Position numbers and translations under genes: made by a program | Shown here: piece after piece, positions 57,379 through 64,000 of the stretch | How positions within the stretch are numbered: position 1 is the stretch's first letter | Layout: each line of letters starts with the position of its first letter | Notes under the pieces: generated by a model | Told to the model about the DNA's origin: nothing | Databases searched by the model: none | The model's input: only the letters and a program-made list of their open reading frames with translations | Origin: Streptomyces pristinaespiralis | GTDB taxonomy: Bacteria; Actinomycetota; Actinomycetes; Streptomycetales; Streptomycetaceae | Assembly: GCF_001278075.1 (NCBI RefSeq) | Contig: NZ_CP011340.1 | Coordinates: 7,499,501 to 7,563,500 of the forward strand | Direction of reading: 5' to 3' | DNA: 64,000 nt

Positions 57379-58167
57379 TCAGAGGATGGAGCGGCCGACT
57401 CCGCCGCAGACGTCGATGGAGGTGCCGGTGATGTAGGAGGCACGAGGGGAGAGCAGGGCGACGACCGCGTACGCGACTTCCTCGGCCCGGCCCAGGCGGC
57501 CGAGCGCGATCCCGCGGTCGGCGGCGAGCTCGGCCTGCCAGTCCTCGTAGCTCGTGCCGGAGCCGGCGGCCGCGTGCCGGCGGGTCCACTGGCCCGTGTC
57601 GACGAGGCCCAGGCAGACCGAGTTGACCCGGATGCCGTCGGCGGCCAGCTCCGAGGACAGGGACTTGGACAGGTTGAGGATGCCCGCGCGGGCGGCGCTG
57701 GTGGTGATCAGCCGGGGCTCCGGCTGCTTGGCGAGGACCGCGTTGATGTTGACGATGCTCGCCGCCTCGGACGCGGCGAGATAGGGGCGCGCGGCGTGCA
57801 GGGGATTCAGCACCCCGGCGAACTTCAGCTCCAGCTCGTCGCGCCAGTCCTCCGCGGTGGACTCTTCGAGGCCCTTCATCCGCGACTGACCGGCGTTGTT
57901 GACCAGCCCGTCGATGCCGCCGAACTCCTCGGCGGCGCGCCGGACGAAGCCCCGCACCGCTGCGGCGTCCCGTACGTCGCACACCCCGGTCAGCAGCCGG
58001 CCCGGAGCGGCGCCGAGGCGGGCGGCCGCCCTGTCCAGCCGGTCGGCGTCGCGGCCACAGGTGGCGATGCGGGCACCCTCTTCGAGCAGGGCGCGGACCG
58101 TGGCCAGGCCGACGCCCGAGCTGCCGCCGGTGACCACGATCGTGCGGTCGGCGAGGCCCAGATCCAT
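57379..58167 (-). CDS. Short-chain dehydrogenase/reductase with a non-canonical active site
   Basis: A 262-residue SDR. The nucleotide site is VVTGGSSGVGLATVRALLEE with NNAG at residues 90-93, and the C-terminal part is normal (DGIRVNSVCLGLVDTG). The catalytic residues differ: the usual Ser-Ser position is Asn142-Ala143 (VNINAVLA), and the usual Tyr-x3-Lys is Thr156-Ser-Ala-Ala-Arg160 (TTSAARAG). It lies in the aromatic operon between the second SDR and ThDP genes, with 9-19 base spacing. It may bind substrate or NAD(P) without classical catalysis or use another mechanism. Confidence 0.85.
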   Translation of the reverse strand: MDLGLADRTIVVTGGSSGVGLATVRALLEEGARIATCGRDADRLDRAAARLGAAPGRLLTGVCDVRDAAAVRGFVRRAAEEFGGIDGLVNNAGQSRMKGLEESTAEDWRDELELKFAGVLNPLHAARPYLAASEAASIVNINAVLAKQPEPRLITTSAARAGILNLSKSLSSELAADGIRVNSVCLGLVDTGQWTRRHAAAGSGTSYEDWQAELAADRGIALGRLGRAEEVAYAVVALLSPRASYITGTSIDVCGGVGRSIL

Positions 58168-58186
58168 AACTCGGTTCTCCTGCGGT

Positions 58187-58942
58187 TCAGTTCATGGTGA
58201 AGCCGCCGTTGACGGCGATCACCTGTCCGGTCAGATAGCGGGACTCCTCGCCGAGCAGGTACGAGACGATCCCGGTGAGGTCGTCCGGCTGCTGCGGCCG
58301 CGAGATGGCCCGGTTGGCGCGGTAGAGGTCGTGCCGCTCGGCGGGCACGCTCTCCGTCGCCTCGCACTCCGTCAGACCCGGGGCGACGGCGTTCACGGTG
58401 ACGCCCTTGTCACCGAGCTCCCTGGCCATGGCCCGGGTGAGCGCGATGACGGCGCCCTTCGAGGCGATGTAGTGGGACAGCCGCGGCGAGCCGTACAAGG
58501 CGGCGTCCGAGGCGATGTTGACGATCCGGCCAGGGGCGGTGAGCAGCGGGTACAGGGCCTTCGACACCAGCCAGGGGCTGCGGGCGTTGACCGCCATCAG
58601 CCGGTCCCACACCTCGACGTCGATGTCCCAGAACTCCTTGCCACCCACGCCGTTGGCCAGTGCCGCGTTGTTGACCAGCCCGTACAGCGGGCCGAGCTCC
58701 CGCACGGCCCCGGCCAGGTCGGCGACCGACGCGGGGTCGGCGACGTCGCAGCGTACGAAGTGGGCGTCGACGCCCTCCGCGCGCAGCTCGGCGGCGGCCT
58801 TCCCGCCCGTGTCCCGGTCCAGCTCGGCGACGACGACCCGGAAGCCGTCCGCGCCGGCCCGGCGGGCCATGGCCAGCCCCAGGCCACGGCCCGCCCCGGT
58901 GACGACGACGGTGCGCACACCGGTCCGGGGCGTCTCAGCCAC
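58187..58942 (-). CDS. Short-chain dehydrogenase/reductase (possible cis-diol dehydrogenase)
   Basis: A 251-residue classical SDR. The NAD site is VVVTGAGRGLGLAMARRAG, with NNAALANG; catalytic Ser lies in NIASDAALYG and YxxxK in HYIASKGAVIALTRAM. The active site is therefore intact, in contrast to the preceding SDR. In a ring-hydroxylating operon, such an enzyme commonly oxidises a cis-dihydrodiol to the catechol; this is inferred. The GTG at 58942 overlaps the cupin gene's stop by eight bases. Confidence 0.88.
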   Translation of the reverse strand: MAETPRTGVRTVVVTGAGRGLGLAMARRAGADGFRVVVAELDRDTGGKAAAELRAEGVDAHFVRCDVADPASVADLAGAVRELGPLYGLVNNAALANGVGGKEFWDIDVEVWDRLMAVNARSPWLVSKALYPLLTAPGRIVNIASDAALYGSPRLSHYIASKGAVIALTRAMARELGDKGVTVNAVAPGLTECEATESVPAERHDLYRANRAISRPQQPDDLTGIVSYLLGEESRYLTGQVIAVNGGFTMN

Positions 58943-59456
58943 GGGTGACGCCGTGCATCGGCGAGTACTCCGGGTAGGTCGGCACCTGCGGCTTCTGCGT
59001 GCCGATGACGACGCAGAACAGGGCGTCGGAGTCACCCTCGTTCTTCAGGGAACGGGTCACACCGGCCGGCACGACGATCATGTCGCGGTATCCGAGCGTG
59101 CGGTACTCGACCTCGTCGGGGCCGCGGTGGATGCCCACGCGGACCTGCCCCTCGAGGACGAAGAAGGCCTCCTCGACGTCGTGGTGGGTGTGGGCCGGGC
59201 CCTCGGCGCCGGGCGGCAGCAGCATGTTGGAGAAGGTGAAGCCGCCGGAGGGGAGGATCCGGCTGTCGTTCTCGTGGTTGCCGGTGGCGCCGGAACCGAC
59301 GTAACGGATCTGGCCGCGGCGGTACTGCGGGCCGGCCTTCTCCTGGAAGGAGAGGGTGCCGAAGTCCGCCACGCGGGAGTCCTTGGTGGCGATGAGGGAG
59401 TCGGTGTACGAGGCGAGGTCGCCGCCGTTGTCGTACTCGGTGGTGGTCAGAGGCAT
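58935..59456 (-). CDS. Cupin-domain protein of the aromatic operon
   Basis: A 173-residue cupin. Motif 1 is AHTHHDVEEAFFVLEGQVRV (His, His, Glu) and motif 2 is DMIVVPAGVTRSLKNEG, in which the usual His is Arg or Thr. It may bind a metal and catalyse isomerisation or tautomerisation, or assist dioxygenation. The ATG at 59456 has an AAGGAG site eight bases upstream. It overlaps the next SDR gene by eight bases. Reaction unknown. Confidence 0.85.
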   Translation of the reverse strand: MPLTTTEYDNGGDLASYTDSLIATKDSRVADFGTLSFQEKAGPQYRRGQIRYVGSGATGNHENDSRILPSGGFTFSNMLLPPGAEGPAHTHHDVEEAFFVLEGQVRVGIHRGPDEVEYRTLGYRDMIVVPAGVTRSLKNEGDSDALFCVVIGTQKPQVPTYPEYSPMHGVTRG

Positions 59457-59497
59457 GGTGACTGCTCCTTGTGGACGGTGCGTCGAGGGGAACGGGA

Positions 59498-60418
59498 TCA
59501 CTCGGGGATGCGCGCGGTGATCCTCAGGTGGGAGAGCACCCAGGCGTCGAAGCGGCCCGGCTGCTCCTGGTTGGCCAGGTGACCGGCGTCCTTGACGATC
59601 ACGTAGGCGGACTTGTGGACGGCACCGGCGAGCGCCTGGCTCGCCTCGATGCCGGTGACCGTGTCCTGATCGCCGCAGAGGACGAGCAAGGGCACGGCGA
59701 TCGAGGGCAGTTCGGCGCGCAGATCGGCCGACGCCATGGACTCGGCGGCGTAGGCGTAACCCGGCAGCCGCACCGAGGCGGCCATCGTGGCGACCACCCG
59801 CCGGACCAGGTCCTCCGGAGCGCCGGGGGACACCAGCCGGGGCCCGCGGGCCTCGGCGAAGGCCCGCGGGCCGGCCTCGGCCAGTTCGGCGGCCCGCGCC
59901 CGCATGCCCGCCGCCTTCGCCGCGTCCGTGCCCGAACCGGGACTGGAATCGGCGACGATCAGTGAGTCGACGAGGCCGGGGTGGCGGGTGGCGAGCCGCA
60001 GCGCGATCACACCGCCCCAGGAGACCCCGAGGACATGGGCGCTCGCGCCGCGCTCGCGGATGACGGCGGCCGCCGCGTCCGCGAAGTCGTCGAGCGTGAG
60101 CGGCCCCTCGGGATCGGGGGACCTGCCGTACCCGGGCGCGTCCCAGGCCACGACCCTGACGTACGGGGACAGTCCGGCGAGCTGCGGGGCGAAGGCCGCG
60201 GACGACGAACCGATGCCGTGCAGGCACAGCAGCAGCGGTCCCTGGTCACCGGCCTCTTCCACATGGACGGCGGGGACATGGGCGGCCGGCACACGGGCGC
60301 CAGGAACATGGACGCCTGCCTCATGGGCGCCTTGCACATGGGCGTCGGAGACATCGGCGCCTGGCACATGGGCGTCGGCCGCCCGGGCGGCGATGTCCAC
60401 GCCGGTGCGGGCGCTCAC
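59498..60418 (-). CDS. Alpha/beta-fold hydrolase with His-Val-Pro repeat N-terminus
   Basis: A 306-residue hydrolase. After an unusual 55-residue N-terminal stretch of imperfect HVPGA/HVPAA repeats, the fold starts LLLCLHGIGSSSAAFAPQLA (oxyanion), HVLGVSWGGVIALRLATRHP (catalytic Ser in SWG) and VLCGDQDTVTGIEAS (Asp), ending DAGHLANQEQPGRF (His). It resembles C-C bond hydrolases of meta-cleavage pathways and other small hydrolases. The start GTG overlaps the upstream gene by four bases (GTGA). In the operon, it could cleave the meta-cleavage product. Confidence 0.88.
   Translation of the reverse strand: MSARTGVDIAARAADAHVPGADVSDAHVQGAHEAGVHVPGARVPAAHVPAVHVEEAGDQGPLLLCLHGIGSSSAAFAPQLAGLSPYVRVVAWDAPGYGRSPDPEGPLTLDDFADAAAAVIRERGASAHVLGVSWGGVIALRLATRHPGLVDSLIVADSSPGSGTDAAKAAGMRARAAELAEAGPRAFAEARGPRLVSPGAPEDLVRRVVATMAASVRLPGYAYAAESMASADLRAELPSIAVPLLVLCGDQDTVTGIEASQALAGAVHKSAYVIVKDAGHLANQEQPGRFDAWVLSHLRITARIPE
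60250..60400 (-). repeat. Imperfect tandem repeat encoding an His-Val-Pro-rich segment
   Basis: The plus strand here has several copies of ACATGGGCG/CATGGGCGTCGG with 12-30 base spacing; translated on the minus strand they give repeating AHVPGA, AHVQGA, VHVPGA and AHVPAVHV units at the N-terminus of the hydrolase. The unit number may vary between strains. Confidence 0.75.
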
Positions 60419-61212
60419 AGGATCTGCCCCGTCCGGCCGGTGATCGCCGCCAGCGAGCGCAGCACCGCGTACGGCACGATCCGGCTGGTCGCCGGGTTGT
60501 CGGGGTCCGGCAGATGCGTGACCTCGAAGCGGTACGCGCCCAGTGGTCCGGACGCCTCGACCACGTGCCGGGTGCGGTGCGCCGCCGGGTCGGCGACGAC
60601 CTGGACCCGCACAGTGTCCAGGTCGCCGACGGCCAGCGCGACCGACGCGGCCACGTTCGTGGACCGGGGGAACTTCACCGGTACGTCGCGGGCGGTGCCG
60701 GACATGACCACGACCGGTCCGGTCGCGGTCCGCATGCGGGACAGCAGGTCGGCGTCCATCCAGGGCTGTTCGAGGGTGCCGGGCAGCTTGGTGGTGGTCA
60801 GGCGGACCTCCTCCAGCGGCCCCATGGAGCGGGCCGCCTGGAGCAGGTCGAGGCCGCCGACCGCGCCGCCCGTGAAGTACACCCGGCCAGGCCCGGCCGC
60901 GAGCAGCTTCTTCGCGAGGTCCTCGTCGGTCAGCGCGCCGGTCGAGGCGATCAGCAGGTCCGTCCCCGAGGCCAGCACCCGCTCGCCCCACTCGCGGACG
61001 ACGCCCTGCCCCGCGGCCTCCACGATCAGGTCGCAGCGCTCGACGGCCTCCTCGAAGGTGACCTGCGCGGCCGGCGCGGCCTCGCCGAGCGGGCGGTTGT
61101 CGACGACGCAGACCAGTTCGGCGGAGCCGACCCGGCCCTCGGCGAGAGCGGTGCCGACGACCCGGCCGATCGCGCCCCAGCCGACGATGCCCACCTTGTG
61201 CACGGCGCTCAT
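60415..61212 (-). CDS. DUF108/aspartate-dehydrogenase-like enzyme
   Basis: A 265-residue protein of the aspartate dehydrogenase family. The N-terminal Rossmann fold begins VGIVGWGAIGRVVGTALAEG; DLIVEAAGQGVVREWGERVL and the DUF108 domain follow, with LTTTKLPGTL, KFPRSTNVAASVALAVGDL and VQVVADPAAHRTRHVVEASG. True enzymes convert L-aspartate to iminoaspartate with NAD; relatives act on other semialdehydes or imines. No NAD biosynthesis genes are present, and its place in an aromatic operon suggests a ring-cleavage product, which is inference. It overlaps both neighbours by four bases. Confidence 0.87.
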   Translation of the reverse strand: MSAVHKVGIVGWGAIGRVVGTALAEGRVGSAELVCVVDNRPLGEAAPAAQVTFEEAVERCDLIVEAAGQGVVREWGERVLASGTDLLIASTGALTDEDLAKKLLAAGPGRVYFTGGAVGGLDLLQAARSMGPLEEVRLTTTKLPGTLEQPWMDADLLSRMRTATGPVVVMSGTARDVPVKFPRSTNVAASVALAVGDLDTVRVQVVADPAAHRTRHVVEASGPLGAYRFEVTHLPDPDNPATSRIVPYAVLRSLAAITGRTGQIL

Positions 61213-62207
61213 GCGGCGTTCTCCTCAGCGTGATCGGTGCGGTTCGAGTCGTCCGCGTGGTCCTTGTCCGCCGTCGCGGCGTCGACGGGCGCGGCGAGCG
61301 GACCGGGGTCCGGCGTTCCCGCCATGTGGCAGCGGATCTCCTTCGACGGCGGCCCGGCGGTGCCCCACAGGTCGGACAGCTCGGGAACCCGTCGCCACAC
61401 CCGGGCGATCCAGGCGTCCTCGACGATCTGGGCGACCTCGGAGGTGTACTCGCAGACCAGGCCGGACGGGTCGGTGAAGTAGGAGAAGGTGTTGTTGCCG
61501 GGGCCGTGCCGGCCGGGCCCCCACTGCGGCGTGATGCCGTGGTGGCGCAGCCGTCCGAGGCCCCGCATGAAGTGGTCCACAGACGGCATCTCGTAGGCCA
61601 CGTGGTTGAGGGAGGTCCACTCGGCCTGGTTGAAGGCGACGCAGTGGTGGTCGGCGTTGCAGCGCAGGAACGCCATCTGGTGCTCGGACCAGTCGGAGAC
61701 GCGCAGCCCCAGCACGTCGCAGTAGAAGGACACGGCGGCGTCGATGTCGGTGGTGTTGAGCACGGCGTGCGTGACGCCGACGGGCACGGCGGCGTCCCTG
61801 CCGCCCGGAGTGACCGCGTCGACATGGGCGCTGATCTCGATCAGGCGTTGCTCCGGGTCGGTGAAGCGCAGCCCGTAGCCGCCGCCGGCCTGTTCGAGCG
61901 GGCCGGGGCCGAAGACGGGGGTGATGCCGTGTGCCTCGAGCCTGCGGGCGGCCTCGTCGACCTCGGCGGGCGTGCCGACGGCGAACGCGAGCCGGCCGAG
62001 GCCCACGCGCTCCCGTTCGGTGAGGTGCAGGACGTGGTGCTCGTCGCCGGTGCCGCGGAGCCAGCGGGCGCCGGTGTCGGACTCGACGCTCTCAAGGCCC
62101 CAGACCTCCTCGTAGAAGCCGGCGGCCTCCGTGAAGGCGGGCGTGTGCAGTTCGACGTAGCGCAGTGAGCGGAGCCGGGCGATCGGACCGGGCGGTGGAC
62201 GGTGCAT
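61209..62207 (-). CDS. Extradiol (VOC-family) ring-cleavage dioxygenase
   Basis: A 332-residue two-domain type I extradiol dioxygenase. The C-terminal VOC domain carries the iron ligands His147 (VTHAVLN), His202 (NHVAYE) and Glu253 (CEYTSE), plus the HH pair at 222-223 (RHHGITPQWGPG) and DPSG near 246. This is the complete 2-His-1-carboxylate site of BphC/catechol 2,3-dioxygenases. It would cleave a catechol next to one hydroxyl. A long acidic tail after residue 290 is probably disordered. It is the second gene of the operon. Confidence 0.92.
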   Translation of the reverse strand: MHRPPPGPIARLRSLRYVELHTPAFTEAAGFYEEVWGLESVESDTGARWLRGTGDEHHVLHLTERERVGLGRLAFAVGTPAEVDEAARRLEAHGITPVFGPGPLEQAGGGYGLRFTDPEQRLIEISAHVDAVTPGGRDAAVPVGVTHAVLNTTDIDAAVSFYCDVLGLRVSDWSEHQMAFLRCNADHHCVAFNQAEWTSLNHVAYEMPSVDHFMRGLGRLRHHGITPQWGPGRHGPGNNTFSYFTDPSGLVCEYTSEVAQIVEDAWIARVWRRVPELSDLWGTAGPPSKEIRCHMAGTPDPGPLAAPVDAATADKDHADDSNRTDHAEENAA

Positions 62208-62237
62208 GAGTCTCTCCAGACGGGCGGGCGTGCCGGG

Positions 62238-63722
62238 TCAGTTGGCCCAGGGGAGCGGGGAGGCGGAGGTTCCCCAGTACAGGGACTTCTGGCGCTGGTA
62301 GGCGCGGATCGCGTCGCGGCCCTTCTCCGTGCCGAGGCCGCTGTCCTTCCATCCGCTGAACGGGGTGGAGGCGCTGAACTGCTTGTACGTGTTGATCCAG
62401 ACGGTGCCGGCCTCGATGCGGCGGGCCAGGTGCCACGCGGCGCGCGCGTCGCGGGTCCAGATGCCGCAGGCGAGTCCGTAGACGGAGTCGTTGGCCTGGC
62501 GGACGAGGTCGTCCTCGTCGTCGTAGGGCAGGGCGACGAGGACCGGACCGAAGATCTCCTCCTGGCAGGTGCGGGAGGTGTTGGGCAGGCCGTCGAGGAC
62601 GGTCGGCAGGTAGTACGCACCGTCGCGGTACCGCTCACCCTCGGGGGCCGAGCCGCCGCACAGCACGCGGGCGCCTTCGGAGCGGGCGAGGTCGACGTAG
62701 GCGGCGACCGCGTCGCGGTGGCGATGGTGCACCAGCGGGCCGACCTGTGTGGTGGGGTCCGTGCCCGGGCCGACGCGCAACGCCCGGACGCGTTCCACCA
62801 GTTCGCCGACGAAGCGGTCGTGGATGTCGCGGGCGACGAACAGCCGCGAGCCGGCGATGCACGACTGGCCGCTGGACGAGAAGATCCCGAACATCACGCC
62901 GGCGAGGGCCTGTTCGACGTCGGCGTCGGCGCGCACGATCGTCGGCGACTTGCCTCCGAGCTCCAGTGAGGCGGGGATCAGTTTCTGTGCGGCGACGGCG
63001 GCGATCGACCGGCCCGTGGCGGTACCGCCGGTGAAGCCGATGCGGGCGACGAGCGGATGGCGCACGATGGCGTCGCCGACCAGCCGGCCGCTGCCCGGCA
63101 GCACCGACAGCAGCGCCGTGGGCAGCCGGAACTCCTCCAGGGCCCGGGTGATGAGCCGGCCGAGGGCGAGCGAGACCAGCGGGGTCCAGGCGGCGGGCTT
63201 GAGGAGGACCGCGTTACCGGCGGCCAGCGCGGGGGCGAGCTTCTGGGCGTCGCTGGCGACGGGGGAGTTCCACGGGTTGATCGCGCCGACCACACCGATC
63301 GGCTCGTGGACGCTCATGGTGACGTAGGGGCCGCGGGAGGGGGTGAGGGTGTCCTCGGCCGTCTCGAGGGCGGCGGCCAGGTAGCGGAAAGTGCCGGCCG
63401 CGCTGAGCGCGAGGGCACGCGTCTCGGCCAGGGTCTTGCCGGTGTCCGCCGTCTGCAGCGCGGACAGTTCGTCAGCGTCGCGCTCGACGAGGTCACCGAT
63501 GCGGTGCAGCAACCGGGCCCTCTCGTGCGGAAGCAGGTCGCGCCAGGCGGGTTCCGCCGCGGCGCGGGCGGCGGCCTCCGCCGCCTCGGAGACCTCCTCC
63601 GCGGACGGGGAACCCACGGTGGCGAGGACGCGGCCGGTCGCGGGGTCGACGGTGTCGAGCGGCTCACCCGCACCGCGCCGCCACTGGCCGGCGATCAGGA
63701 TGTCGGTGGGGACGGTGGGCAC
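62238..63722 (-). CDS. NAD(P)-dependent aldehyde dehydrogenase
   Basis: A 494-residue aldehyde dehydrogenase. The active-site Cys288 lies in GQSCIAG and Glu254 in LELGGKSP; the cofactor region has NPWNSPVASDAQKLAPALAAGN (in two blocks). It resembles betaine-aldehyde/hydroxymuconic-semialdehyde dehydrogenases. In meta-cleavage pathways, such an enzyme oxidises the semialdehyde ring-cleavage product. It is the first gene of the 11-gene operon; two AT-rich sites sharing CTAAGCKCTTAA lie upstream at 63828-63954. Confidence 0.93.
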   Translation of the reverse strand: MPTVPTDILIAGQWRRGAGEPLDTVDPATGRVLATVGSPSAEEVSEAAEAAARAAAEPAWRDLLPHERARLLHRIGDLVERDADELSALQTADTGKTLAETRALALSAAGTFRYLAAALETAEDTLTPSRGPYVTMSVHEPIGVVGAINPWNSPVASDAQKLAPALAAGNAVLLKPAAWTPLVSLALGRLITRALEEFRLPTALLSVLPGSGRLVGDAIVRHPLVARIGFTGGTATGRSIAAVAAQKLIPASLELGGKSPTIVRADADVEQALAGVMFGIFSSSGQSCIAGSRLFVARDIHDRFVGELVERVRALRVGPGTDPTTQVGPLVHHRHRDAVAAYVDLARSEGARVLCGGSAPEGERYRDGAYYLPTVLDGLPNTSRTCQEEIFGPVLVALPYDDEDDLVRQANDSVYGLACGIWTRDARAAWHLARRIEAGTVWINTYKQFSASTPFSGWKDSGLGTEKGRDAIRAYQRQKSLYWGTSASPLPWAN

Positions 63723-63827
63723 GGCGGGACCTCCGGACGAGGCGGCGGGCAGGGGGACTTCGGGCGGTCGGGCACCGGAGGCGGCCGGGTCGGCCGGGCT
63801 GTGCGCCGTTCCTGAAGTGCTAGAAAT

Positions 63828-63954
63828 CTAAGCGCTTAAGTTTCTCGACGCAAGACCCCGAAGTGGAATCGTTGCCCGGGATGGCTTGAGCCTGGTCTCC
63901 GCGAGGTTGAGGATGAGGGGCGAGCGTACGGCTCCAAGATTTCTAAGCTCTTAA
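63828..63954. promoter_or_regulatory. Paired AT-rich operators upstream of the aromatic operon
   Basis: CTAAGCGCTTAAG (63828-63840; core TAAGCGCTTA is a perfect palindrome) and CTAAGCTCTTAA (63943-63954) share the motif CTAAGCKCTTAA. In both cases TTTC or AAAT-type flanks lie next to it. They are 106 and 221 bases upstream of the aldehyde dehydrogenase start. A related TTAG half-site occurs near 63967 (GACCGCTTAGGTAT). The regulator gene was not seen and may lie beyond the right end. Confidence 0.6.
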
Positions 63955-64000
63955 CCATTGACCGCTTAGGTATAGGAACCTACTGTCTCCGCAACTCCCC

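Noticed and set aside
1..64000. tRNA, rRNA or replication-origin features
   Set aside because: No cloverleaf-like sequence, conserved rRNA segment or DnaA-box cluster was recognised by eye; a dedicated search was not possible.

Overview
The window is a very GC-rich actinobacterial chromosome segment, most probably from Streptomyces. Third codon positions are almost always G or C, GTG starts and ATGA/GTGA stop-start overlaps are common, and many families are typical of Streptomyces (DUF5958, DUF6153, an ECF41 sigma factor, a LAL regulator, a terpene synthase, an actinobacterial Acr3/ArsO cassette). No rRNA, tRNA, CRISPR array or replication origin was recognised. Functions are read from motifs and family resemblance; no database search was possible.

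Layout. 0-2 kb: end of a rhamnose operon (3' end of a fused rhamnulose-phosphate aldolase/dehydrogenase, then rhamnulokinase). 2-6 kb: a GntR/FadR-type regulator and lutABC for lactate oxidation, with the same palindromic operator before the regulator and before lutA. 6-10 kb: accessory genes, some decayed: a DUF5958 protein, a GyrB ATPase-domain paralogue with lost catalytic residues, a broken acetyltransferase and a frameshifted VWA protein. 10-18 kb: a fructan/fructose module (secreted GH32 enzyme, PfkB kinase, Frc-type ABC transporter, LacI regulator) linked by paired 16-bp palindromes. 18-26.6 kb: small stress and regulatory genes (CBS, cupin, DinB, SRPBCC/ArsR pair, His-rich DUF6153 and DUF305 proteins, ECF41 sigma factor, TetR with two membrane proteins, methyltransferase) and the remnant of a siderophore permease. 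26.8-30 kb: arsenic resistance (arsC divergent from arsR-acr3-arsO).

30-38.5 kb: redox enzymes, a multi-pass glycosyltransferase-like protein, an ABM protein and several hypothetical genes. 38.6-43 kb: a class I terpene synthase divergent from a 951-residue LAL regulator. 43-47 kb: GNAT, glutathionyl-hydroquinone reductase-like protein, cold-shock protein and a membrane SpoIIE-type phosphatase. 47-49.3 kb: a probably imported TetR/MFS pair with a shared operator, ending in an internally deleted IS481 transposase that overlaps the MFS stop codon. 49.3-53.2 kb: maleylacetate reductase, long-type GAPDH and LtrA.

53.4-63.7 kb is the most interesting region: an 11-gene, co-directional, mostly gapless minus-strand operon. 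It encodes a Rieske ring-hydroxylating oxygenase, its ferredoxin reductase, a 78-residue partner, two SDRs, an extradiol (VOC) dioxygenase, an alpha/beta hydrolase, a cupin, a DUF108 aspartate-dehydrogenase-like enzyme, a ThDP enzyme and an aldehyde dehydrogenase. It resembles an aromatic meta-cleavage pathway, but the usual hydratase/aldolase/acylating-dehydrogenase lower pathway is absent and unusual enzymes stand in its place. Two AT-rich sites sharing CTAAGCKCTTAA lie just upstream, at the right end of the window.
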